Both the position numbers and the translations under genes were made by a program. From Physocladia obscura (taxonomy: Eukaryota > Chytridiomycota > Chytridiomycetes > Chytridiales > Chytriomycetaceae): a DNA stretch of 15,016 nt. This document shows positions 8,070 to 15,016 of this stretch, one piece after another; position 1 is the stretch's first letter; each line of letters opens with the position of its first letter. The notes beneath the pieces are model-generated. The model was given only the letters and a program-made list of their open reading frames with translations. It did no database searches and had not been told where the DNA came from. The stretch spans positions 1 through 15,016 of the forward strand of contig JADGJH010000718.1 in the NCBI GenBank assembly GCA_027596945.1, read 5' to 3'.

Positions 8070-9104
8070 ATGACTGGGTATTCGTTCTGGCCAGCAGGAA
8101 ACGAAGGCTACTGGGGGTAATACATTAAAGACTTATTAAGCTTAAATAGTAATCGTTCCGTATTTCCACACAGCCCAACAACCAGCACTCTTGACTGGTG
8201 CGAAGAGAATTACATAATCACACACTATATTGCCGAGTTTTGGAACACTGTATCGAATCTTGTTTTCTTTTTCTTTGCTTGGATCGGAGCCAAGAATCTA
8301 CTTGCAGTTGGTGTGAATGAGCGGCGCAATCTATTGGGGTTTTTGAGTCTAGTTATTGTTGCGATCGGATCAACGATGTTTCATGGAACAATGTGGTTCG
8401 TTGTAAACGATTTGTCTCCTTGACATATTCACTTTTTTGTTTTCTTTTATTTCAACCAGGTTTAATGCTCAGATGCTGGATGAGTTGCCCATGATATACG
8501 TGAGTTCTAGAAGAAAAAAACATTCACGTCCGTTATTCAACTTTTTCAGCAATAGAATGGATGTATCCTCGTATTTTCACTTTTGATGATCTTTCCCGAA
8601 GCCAGCGCACGGGTATTTTTCTTCACATATCTGTTCACCGGATATGGGGTTTTCGTAACAGTTGTGTACATGTACTGGAGTAACCCCACGTTTCTCGTCG
8701 CATGCCACAATGTACTACTTTGGAGCATGATCGTATTATTACCGATTCAAATCAAACACTTGGAAAAAACGTATCCACAACATGCACGCAAAATACCATC
8801 ACTATGGAATTTTTATTTTTACGCAATCGCGAGTTATTTTGTTGGGGGATTGTTTTGGTTTATTGACAACACGCTTTGTCCATGGCTACGGACGGCGCGC
8901 GGATATTTCGGAACGCCGGTTGGGATATTATTTGAGTTTCACCTTTGGTGGCATTTTTTCATTGCTGTTGGTGGGTATTCATGCGTGATGGCGACTGCGT
9001 TTTTGAGGGCGCTTGCATTAGATAGACGGGACATTGAGTTGAAATGGGTTTGGGGAGTTTTTCCAGTGTTGGCGCTGGATGAACGCGTTTTAAAGAAAGC
9101 GTGA
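8070..9104 (+). CDS. Alkaline ceramidase (YPC1/YDC1/ACER family)
   Basis: This enzyme hydrolyses ceramides to a sphingoid base and a fatty acid in ER/Golgi-type membranes. The four exons are 8070-8116, 8174-8395, 8460-8499 and 8556-9104, giving 285 residues; introns are 57, 64 and 56 nt. The N-terminus has the family signature YWGPTTSTLDWCEENY. The calcium-site residues known from human ACER3 match with the same spacing: Asp23, Trp24, Glu26, Asn28 and Glu37. The zinc and catalytic residues are His86 (in MFHGTM), Asp97 (in DELPMIY), and His232 and His236 (in HLWWH). Hydrophobic helices fill the rest, as expected of the seven-helix fold. The last intron must use the TAG at 8553-8555 as acceptor, because the CAG six bases earlier leads into a stop. 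Length and motifs are normal, so the gene looks intact. I leave the symbol blank because YPC1 and YDC1 types cannot be told apart here. Confidence 0.93.
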
Positions 9105-9173
9105 CTATTATAATCATAGACTTTCTTCATTAAGTAATTTAAAACACTCCATGAGCTCTAGAGAAATGTGCTC

Positions 9174-9188
9174 TGCATCAAAGATGCA
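9174..9188. other. Small hairpin downstream of the ceramidase stop
   Basis: TGCATC, loop AAA, GATGCA form a perfect 6-bp stem about 70 nt after the stop codon, with AGAAA and TTTCT further out. It may form in the 3' untranslated region. Fungal mRNA ends do not depend on such hairpins, so no function is claimed. Confidence 0.35.
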
Positions 9189-9536
9189 TTTCTTTCCGTA
9201 TTAGAGGAGGCTTCTTTGCGAGTTGAATTGGTTGTTTGAAGGATTCTTTCAAAAAGTACCACCTAATTTTCTTGTAGTTTGTGTACAAAAAAAGAATGTA
9301 TACACGGAACAAATCATACACACGCCTAAATGACGTATCTTTATTCCTTGAAACTTTTTTATTTTTCTTTATTTTGTCATTATTTTTTTGTTTGTTTTTG
9401 TCTTTTATTTATGAAACTACCTCTTTTTTTTCCTTTTCGTTTTTTTTAGTGTTAATACTCCCGCAATACATTCACAATTATTTGCAAATTCTTATTTTTG
9501 CTACTCATTTTGAAGAATTCAAAGATAATTCATGCT

Positions 9537-9587
9537 AGCAACAGTACACACAAACAGACCGCCAGCAACAGTACACACAAACAGACC
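9537..9587. repeat. Direct repeat, two 24-bp units at 27-bp spacing
   Basis: Two identical units beginning AGCAACAGTACACACAAACA and ending GACC lie at 9537-9560 and 9564-9587, separated by three bases. It is a minimal tandem duplication in intergenic DNA. Confidence 0.9.
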
Positions 9588-10285
9588 AAGGACTTGAAAA
9601 CAAAAAAGTTTTGCACTGATGATTCTCTTTTTGCAAATCTTATTGATGGCTATGCAAATATCATGACTCTTTCTGTTAAGAAATGGAATAATTAAATGAA
9701 ACAACGGAAGATTGTCAGTGGTACAGTTGTTTGTCGCTGACGGAAACATTGAAAATTGTGTGAAAGTTGCAAATTTGGTTTCTATTTGCTGTCTAAAGTT
9801 TTCACTCAAACGCATAAAGACTTTATTATCGGTATCGTGTTTCTTAATACTTTCCAAGAGTATGACTCAGATTTTGAATAAGAGTAAGGCTTTGACTTGC
9901 TTTGAAGTTTGAGTTTTTCATCTTCTGCTCCCTCTCCCTCTTGTTTCTTCTGATGGCTTTAAATGAACTTTAAATAATCAGTCCAGAAGGCTTGATATTA
10001 CTTGAAACAAAGCCAGTTAAGGAAAAACAAGATTTGAACCACAGGCTTTCAATAGCTGGTAAAAGTCTCCAAAATATTCAAAGTTGGTAAACTTTGCGAG
10101 TAGATGTCAAAATTCACAAATAAATCCGACCTTTCATTAGACAAGCGGACATGAAGCTAAAGATATTAATAATTTTGAAATAGTGTTATTAAGAGATTTC
10201 AACAGCATTGCAGAATTTGAGAAAATGGAAAATGTGTTTTGTGACAATTCGAGAAAACAATAGAAAAAAGACAAACTAATTTGCA

Positions 10286-11368
10286 ATGGATTCTCAAGAT
10301 CATTTATTTCTGTCTCTTCAGACTGCAGCTTCAGCAACTGCGCTGTTTTTGAATGGAATCATTATCATACCCAATCTGTTTCGCGTTCGAAAACTCCCAC
10401 TATCATCATTTTTTTCTTTCTGCCTGAGTTTTTCTGACACCTTGAATATAACAAGCGACTTGGCGTTAACTATTGGATTCTTAATTAACGATTATGTGGA
10501 TACTGGAAGACCAGCTCCTTTATATTGTCGCATTTATGGATCTATTGTCACATTCAGTTGCACGCTTTCAGTTTGCATATGTGTGGGAATGACATACCTT
10601 AGATATTCAATAATAATACAGCAAATCACATTGGGAAACACTTTTCCAGCTCTTTTCGTATTGAGCGCAATTATTTTCAGTGCCCTTTTCGCTGTTTCAC
10701 CATTCGCTTTGGAAAAATCGGAATCAATTTATATTCTTCGGAGTTCCCATTCGTATTGTGCAGCAGATTGGCGTTCTACACCTGCTTTTACTGTTGTTGG
10801 AATGACAGTTGCTGGCACCGGCGTTACCGCTATTACATATGGTTATATTAGAATTTACCTTTGTGTTCGCAAAGCAGATCGAGAAATGGAAGAATACCTT
10901 AACTTACAGTCATTCGTTTCAAAGAACGAAAATGAAGATTCAGTGCCTTTGAAGAAAAATATCAAATCTGAAAGCAAGAACGTCAATTCAAACAAATACT
11001 CAAAGAAGGAATCTTTGCTACAAAAAAACACGGGAAATATACAAAAAGGCATTGATAAAAAGCAGAAACATCTTTTAAAACAAAGTTTTATGATAGTTGC
11101 AACATTTTTTGTTGGATACATACCTTACTTTGTTTGTAAGTTCGCTTGAAATTTTTAAAGTGAACTGAAAAATAATTTAACAGTATTCTTGTGGGAACTG
11201 TTTGGAAATTCACCGGTTTCTCCTGCTTTTGATTTTGCTGCAAATTTTTGTATTGCGATAAACGAGGGTGTTAACCCAATAGTCATTATTCTTTTTGATA
11301 AATTTATACGATCTGGAACCTTAAGAGAATCTGATTATTCGGATCAAGATTCAAACAGTATGAATTGA
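10286..11368 (+). CDS. Class A-like seven-helix receptor (GPCR)
   Basis: Two exons, 10286-11135 and 11184-11368, with a 48-nt phase 1 intron (GTAAGT..CAG), give 344 residues. Seven hydrophobic segments fall near residues 11-32, 42-67, 82-109, 121-141, 167-194, 264-288 and 296-321. Rhodopsin-class hallmarks are Asp51 in helix 2 (SFSDTLN), Cys81 before helix 3 pairing plausibly with Cys158 in the second outer loop, LRY (105-107) where DRY is usual, and NPIVI (314-318) in helix 7. The position of the retinal-binding Lys of opsins is Ala here, so it is not a light-sensing opsin. The third inner loop is long (about 195-263), Lys/Ser-rich and likely to contact signalling partners or be phosphorylated. 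The C-tail is short. Ligand and G protein are unknown. The start ATG is the first in frame. Confidence 0.82.
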
Positions 11369-12456
11369 TACATGACCAGATGTGAGTATTGCATGAAAGT
11401 GATGTAAATTAGAAATTCAAACTAATTTTCTCAAAGAATTTTCTAGAATTTTCTCAAGCATGGTATTACTTTCAACAACTCAAGAATAATTCAAGTGATT
11501 TCAAACTGATTTCTAACTGCTTTCCAACTGCTTTCCAACCATTTTTCTTTCAAAGCATCTTTTATTCTTTTCCTTTCTTTTTCCTTCTACTCCAAAAACT
11601 ATTTAAACCCCAACACTTTTCTTCTTTTTAAGAATTGGTCTTATCAAATAAGTCTTTATTAAGTATTAAACTTCTACTTCAAATTCAACTCATACTTGCA
11701 TCTCAAACTCTTATCATTTAGTTCTGAGATATTTAGTATCAAATAAGTTGACTCAAGCCATTACAGCTACCAGGAATATTACAAGAAGTCTTCTACAACT
11801 TACCAGAGCCTTATGCCTGTTCCTATCTTTCATTTCTACTTTACTTCAGAAAGAGGAGGATTTGGCATTATTGTTGGAGGATGAAAAGAAAGAAAAAGAA
11901 AGAGAAATATTTGGGGAATGTATAAAACTTAAAAATATATCTTCTCAGCTGGGTTTTCAAAATTGAACGTTTTTATTTCTTGAAGTTACACTTGAAAATC
12001 ATGAATAGATATTATTTTGAAGCACTGGATTCAGAAAAATTGACCAAGTCAAACTACAAATTATAAAGCAAATAATGTGAAAAACTAAACAGAAAAGCAT
12101 AGGACAGACGGTAAATTAGATAAAAATAAGTGAAATAATAAAATTGAATCAGAAGCGGTCATGGCAGTCTTTGATGCAAAGGTTGTCAATATAAGTGGCT
12201 TCTTTATTACGTCTGATTTCGGTCAAGGCAGCAGACCTTTTTGGCGGGCTATTTCTTTGCATCCTCTTCCATCCCTAATCTGAATATAGATGATTTTTCC
12301 AATAACAATCCGATTGGATTTTGACATCAAAGCAAACAAACGAGAACAAAAATTTTACAGCCATGTCAACTCAATCACCTTAAGAAAAAAAAAATTCAAA
12401 ACAGAAAAAGCAACAGAACAATTTTCCCACTCTATTCCCCAAAATTTGAAAAACAA
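11369..12456. other. Intergenic region between receptor and HMG gene
   Basis: About 1.1 kb, AT-rich, with pyrimidine-rich runs around 11550-11620 and an 11-bp unit AACTGCTTTCC repeated twice near 11515-11540. The genes on both sides end here (convergent), so it holds two 3' regions. I see no supported gene. A 72-codon frame at 11748-11966 starts without ATG and is rich in Leu, Lys and Glu. Confidence 0.55.
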
Positions 12457-14093
12457 TTACTCGTTGGTGCTTCCAGAAAGCGACGCCTTCTTTTCCTTCT
12501 TTTTCTTGACAAGTTCGACTTTGGTAACCAGCTTAGTTTTTCTTCCCGACGTAGCAATAGTTTCACCAAACTCAACTTGCCTTGCGGAAGATGAAATCTC
12601 TGCTGCTGCCAGCAGCTTCTTGTTTTTTTTCGACTCTGGTGTTGACGGCGCGACTGTCAGAGACGCAGCTGGAAGCACTTGGGTAATTGGCGTCTTTTTC
12701 AAGGAAGTTGAGGACGGTACGCCAGCACTGACTGTAGTTTTTTTCGCTCTGGTTTGAACAGAAAATGGCGCTGTTGCTGGCGCTGATTCTTGTTTTTTCT
12801 GTTTCTTTGAGATAACGACGGGTTTTGAAGGTTCTTCCTCCTCCTCCTCCTCTTCTTCTTCTTCCTGCTCTTCACTCTCGCTTTCGTCGCCAGCTTTAGA
12901 AGAATTTTCATCATCATCGTCGGCGTCGTTGTCGTCTTCATCTTCCCCTTCATCTTTTTCATGTTGTTGGGCAGTAGGAGTAGTAATCAGAGTCTGCTTT
13001 TTTGTGGAACTAATGGTATTGGAAGAAGAAATCTTGACAGCGTGCCCGGCGGCAATCATTTCGGCGATATATCTCTGTTTATCCTTCTCAGCGTCCGCCT
13101 CATACCTTTTCTTTTCCTTCTCGGACAGCGTCGCCCATTTCTTGGCAACCTCTTTCAACCTGTCTTTGCTTGGGATTTCGGGATGGGATTCCTTCACGAC
13201 TGGGTAGTGTTCGGTTGTGAACCTTGTGTACGCATTGACAGGAAGTTTTGGCAGATTTGGGTCGCGTTTATTGCGCTTCACTTTTGTGTTTCCAGAAGAA
13301 GCCACTGGCGCTGGGTCGTCTTTGTGGAGTGCAACGTAGGATGCTTTCCTGGAGGTGTATTCTTTTTGGGCTGGAAGTGCTTGAGCGTTCCATTCCTGAT
13401 GAATACAGTTGGTGAAATAAGGCACACACTTACAACACAATCTTTCTAAAAGGAAAAAGGAAAAACAAGGGTCTTGGTTTTGAGAGAAACTTACAGCACG
13501 TTCTTCGTCAGACAGAGCTTTCCAGGCAAGGCCAGTTGCACGCATAACATCTTTTGCATCGACAGAACTGTCATTCAACCGAATGGATTTTCCCTTCTCC
13601 TGGGCAAAAAGGTTGTAGCCGGTCGGAGCGCGATGAGGGGCGTTCGGGTCTTTAATTTTTTTTTTGGTTGCTTCGGCGGAGGTTGATGATGGGGAAGCAG
13701 GTGTTTGGTGAAGGCCCGGCGCGGCAAACACGGTGGAGAAAGTTTGGGCAAGATTATTGACAGCGGATTGGAGCTGAGTATTCAAGGCAAGTATATAAGT
13801 GCAAGTTTAGATTTGGCAACAGAGTTTGGATCGGACAATAAAGATACCGCATCAATCTGGGTTTGCGACAGAGTAACGACAAAGGAAGGATACGGGGGGT
13901 TTGTCTTGTTAGTCTTTTGCTTCTTCTGCGGTTGAGCTTCTGCTTGAGCTTCTGTTGCTGTTGCTGTTGTTGGAGTTGAGTTTATGTTTGTTCCTTTGAC
14001 TCTAGCATCTTTTGGTTCTTCGACTTCGGCCTCCAAGACCCGTTTTCCCTTTTGTTGCTTTTGTTGGCTGCTTGAACTGCAAATGCTACTCAT
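12457..14093 (-). CDS. HMGB-type chromatin protein with two HMG boxes
   Basis: The proposed exons are 13848-14093, 13495-13773 and 12457-13395, giving 487 residues; all junctions are phase 0. An ATG at 14091-14093 is used because the HMG frame itself opens only at a TTG. Joining it to the upstream frame needs a 74-nt intron (13774-13847). A 47-nt alternative with donor GTTGCC also fits. The second intron (13396-13494) restores an unbroken HMG box. Box 1 is about residues 124-192 (DPNAPHRAPTGYNLFAQEK, then WKALSDEERA and EWNAQA). Box 2 is about 219-287 (DPNLPKLPVNAYTRF, then KKWATLSEKEKKRYE). An Asp/Glu-rich stretch at about 320-365, with a run of eleven Glu, and a Lys/Ser-rich tail follow. 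HMGB proteins bend DNA and remodel chromatin in the nucleus, and the acidic part usually tempers DNA binding. The N-terminal 80 residues are Gln/Thr/Lys-rich and low in complexity. Confidence 0.85.
13396..13494 (-). other. In-frame, stop-free intron inside HMG box 1
   Basis: A 99-nt GTAAGT..CAG intron of phase 0. It is a multiple of three and has no stop, so the gene reads open through it. Removing it joins DEERA directly to EWNAQA, the expected HMG spacing; keeping it would insert 33 residues with five Cys into the box. Splicing is therefore the sensible default. Confidence 0.85.
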
Positions 14094-14277
14094 TTTTGCT
14101 TCTTTTTCCTGGAAAAAATGAAAGAAAGGAAATCCTGCAGACACAAAAAGCCTCTGCCTTAAAAAAAAAAGAAAATACCCATGTAAATTGAAATAATGAA
14201 TCACTTTCAAGCTCAATTCACTGTGGGGTGTCCGAAAATGAACCCGAAAGTTCAGACAAAAAAAAAACAAATTGAAA
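14094..14277. promoter_or_regulatory. Divergent promoter between HMG and KH-like genes
   Basis: Only 184 bp separate the two start codons, so the promoters must overlap. A pyrimidine-rich tract ending in CAG on the minus strand lies about 15 nt before the HMG ATG and could be the acceptor of a 5' leader intron. A-rich runs lie next to both starts. No clear TATA box is seen. Confidence 0.5.
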
Positions 14278-14880
14278 ATGACAGTAGAACCACCCACTAC
14301 TCCTATATCTTCTGCTTCAATCACTGTGTCAGCCGCCGAATCCAAAGCCGCCGACAACCTCAAACGTAAATCTCCAGAAATAGAAGATACACCAGTCTCT
14401 GCGCTGGAACAGTCTGGTGATGGTAATGATGACGATCAAACCAAACGGTCAAAACTTGAATCTGTTGCTGCATCCGCCGGCCCAGCCACCGACAATGCGA
14501 GGTATCCATCCTCCTTATTCAATTATAATCTGTTTTGTTTAAAATAACGGATTTATTACATTTACAGTATCTATCCCGACACTGAGCATTTTTACGCATG
14601 GCTCGTAACAGGTTCCGAAGCCGGCGCGTTCCTTGCCAGCCACCGTCTCAATAGTGTCGATGCCGCGCTTCCCGCGTGCAAATCGCTCGTTGCTTTGGGT
14701 GTTGAGTCTGTATATGACCCAACTGATGATGATGAATATGAGGATGTTGACGATGGGGATGACGACGCAAAAAATTTGTCCGGAAAAAAAACTGCGGCTG
14801 ATGTTTCAAAAAATAATGAGGAGAAAATTGAGGATTTGAAGGAAACAGTTAATTTTGCTATTGAAGATTCATGTGAGTGA
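14278..14880 (+). CDS. Nuclear-type acidic protein with KH-like segment, probably 3' partial
   Basis: Exon 1 is 14278-14501 and exon 2 begins at 14568 after a 66-nt phase 2 intron (GTATCC..CAG). Read to the first stop, this gives 178 residues. The stop (14878-14880) directly overlaps a good splice donor, GTGAGT at 14873-14878, so exon 2 more likely ends at 14872 and the gene continues beyond the window. Residues 27-34 (NLKRKSPE) and 55-61 (TKRSKLE) look like nuclear localisation clusters. Residues about 84-115 (YAWLVTGSEAGAFLASHRL and on) resemble the first strand and helices of a KH RNA-binding domain. However, the GxxG loop that contacts RNA is replaced by ASHR. An Asp/Glu-rich stretch follows (DPTDDDEYEDVDDGDDD). 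The KH assignment is tentative; a nuclear RNA- or chromatin-related role is a guess from composition. Confidence 0.6.
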
Positions 14881-15016
14881 ACCAACAAAGCATTGAGTGA
14901 AGTGAAAATGAGTGAAAAGAAAAAATTAAGTAAACTCAAGTGAAGCGAATGAAAATAAAAGCTAAATAAAAAAATTGAGCAAAAGCGAGTGTGGCGAGTG
15001 TAGATCAAGTGAATTG
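14881..15016. other. Purine-rich segment with recurring GAGTG, likely intron
   Basis: This last stretch is purine-rich, with GAGTG recurring irregularly (GAGTGA at 14875, about 14895 and 14909, and GCGAGTG twice near 14987-15000). All frames are poorly coding. If the donor at 14873 is used, this is the start of an intron. Confidence 0.4.

Larger units (their letters stand above)
9105..10285. other. AT-rich intergenic region with a small tandem repeat
   Basis: About 1.2 kb with T-rich runs (about 9340-9450), a small hairpin after the ceramidase and a 24-bp direct repeat, listed separately. Short open frames between 9498 and 9912 have some protein-like stretches (LFANLIDGYANIMTLSVKK) but no start, domain or splice pattern that I can support. 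Confidence 0.55.

Noticed and set aside
9498..9912. Protein-like short frames (LFANLIDGYANIMTLSVKK and following) before the receptor gene
   Set aside because: No start context, domain, or splice sites joining the frames; they could be a relic but nothing names or bounds it.
10016..10090. GATTTGAACC, which resembles the reverse complement of a tRNA T-loop
   Set aside because: The flanking bases do not form a T stem, and no acceptor, anticodon or D arm could be drawn.
10286..11368. Microbial or animal-type opsin
   Set aside because: The helix 7 position of the retinal Lys is Ala (six residues before the NP Asn), so no chromophore link is possible.
11748..11966. 72-codon Leu/Lys/Glu-rich frame, loosely like transposase N-termini
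   Set aside because: It begins at TTG, no DDE or other transposase core follows, and no terminal repeats were found.
12155..12285. Minus-strand stretch reading RSAALTEIRRNKEATYIDN
   Set aside because: Short, frame-broken on both sides and without start or splice support; too little to call a relic.

Overview
The window looks like nuclear DNA of a filament-forming or zoosporic fungus, most likely an early-diverging one (chytrid-like). The reasons are an AT-rich, spread-out layout, many very short spliceosomal introns (48-99 nt, GT..AG), a fungal-type GPI-anchored pepsin gene, an alkaline ceramidase, a class A-like seven-helix receptor and an HMG-box chromatin protein. The lineage is an inference from gene content and intron style, not from a marker gene.

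Layout. (1) 15-2270, minus: a 751-residue secreted type I membrane protein made of two nearly identical ~305-residue modules. Each has six ~48-residue repeats of the bacterial 'HAF' extracellular type, probably two six-bladed propellers, followed by a Ser-rich stalk, one membrane helix and a short tail. (2) 2271-3713: AT-rich intergenic DNA with a 14-bp palindrome, an A8T8 tract and a TATA box. (3) 3714-3946: a GC-rich, broken coding relic of unknown family. (4) 4062-5366 minus and 5822-7615 plus: two head-to-head aspartic protease genes with identical intron positions and phases. Both look like pseudogenes with different lesions; the plus copy keeps a Ser/Thr-rich stalk and GPI signal. (5) 8070-9104 plus: an intact four-exon alkaline ceramidase of 285 residues with every metal ligand present. 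(6) 10286-11368 plus: a two-exon seven-helix receptor of 344 residues. (7) 12457-14093 minus: a three-exon, two-HMG-box protein of 487 residues with an acidic stretch. (8) 14278-14880 or beyond, plus: a gene divergent from the HMG gene, with nuclear-type basic clusters and a degenerate KH-like segment, probably continuing past the window.

How the genes relate. There is no operon-like logic. Three products act at or outside the plasma membrane (propeller protein, protease pair, receptor), one acts in the membrane on ceramides, and the last two are probably nuclear. The protease pair and the HMG/KH-like pair each share a compact divergent intergenic region that could be a bidirectional promoter. 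The two in-frame propeller modules and the inverted protease pair both show local duplication. No rRNA, CRISPR array or complete transposon was seen, and no tRNA could be supported.
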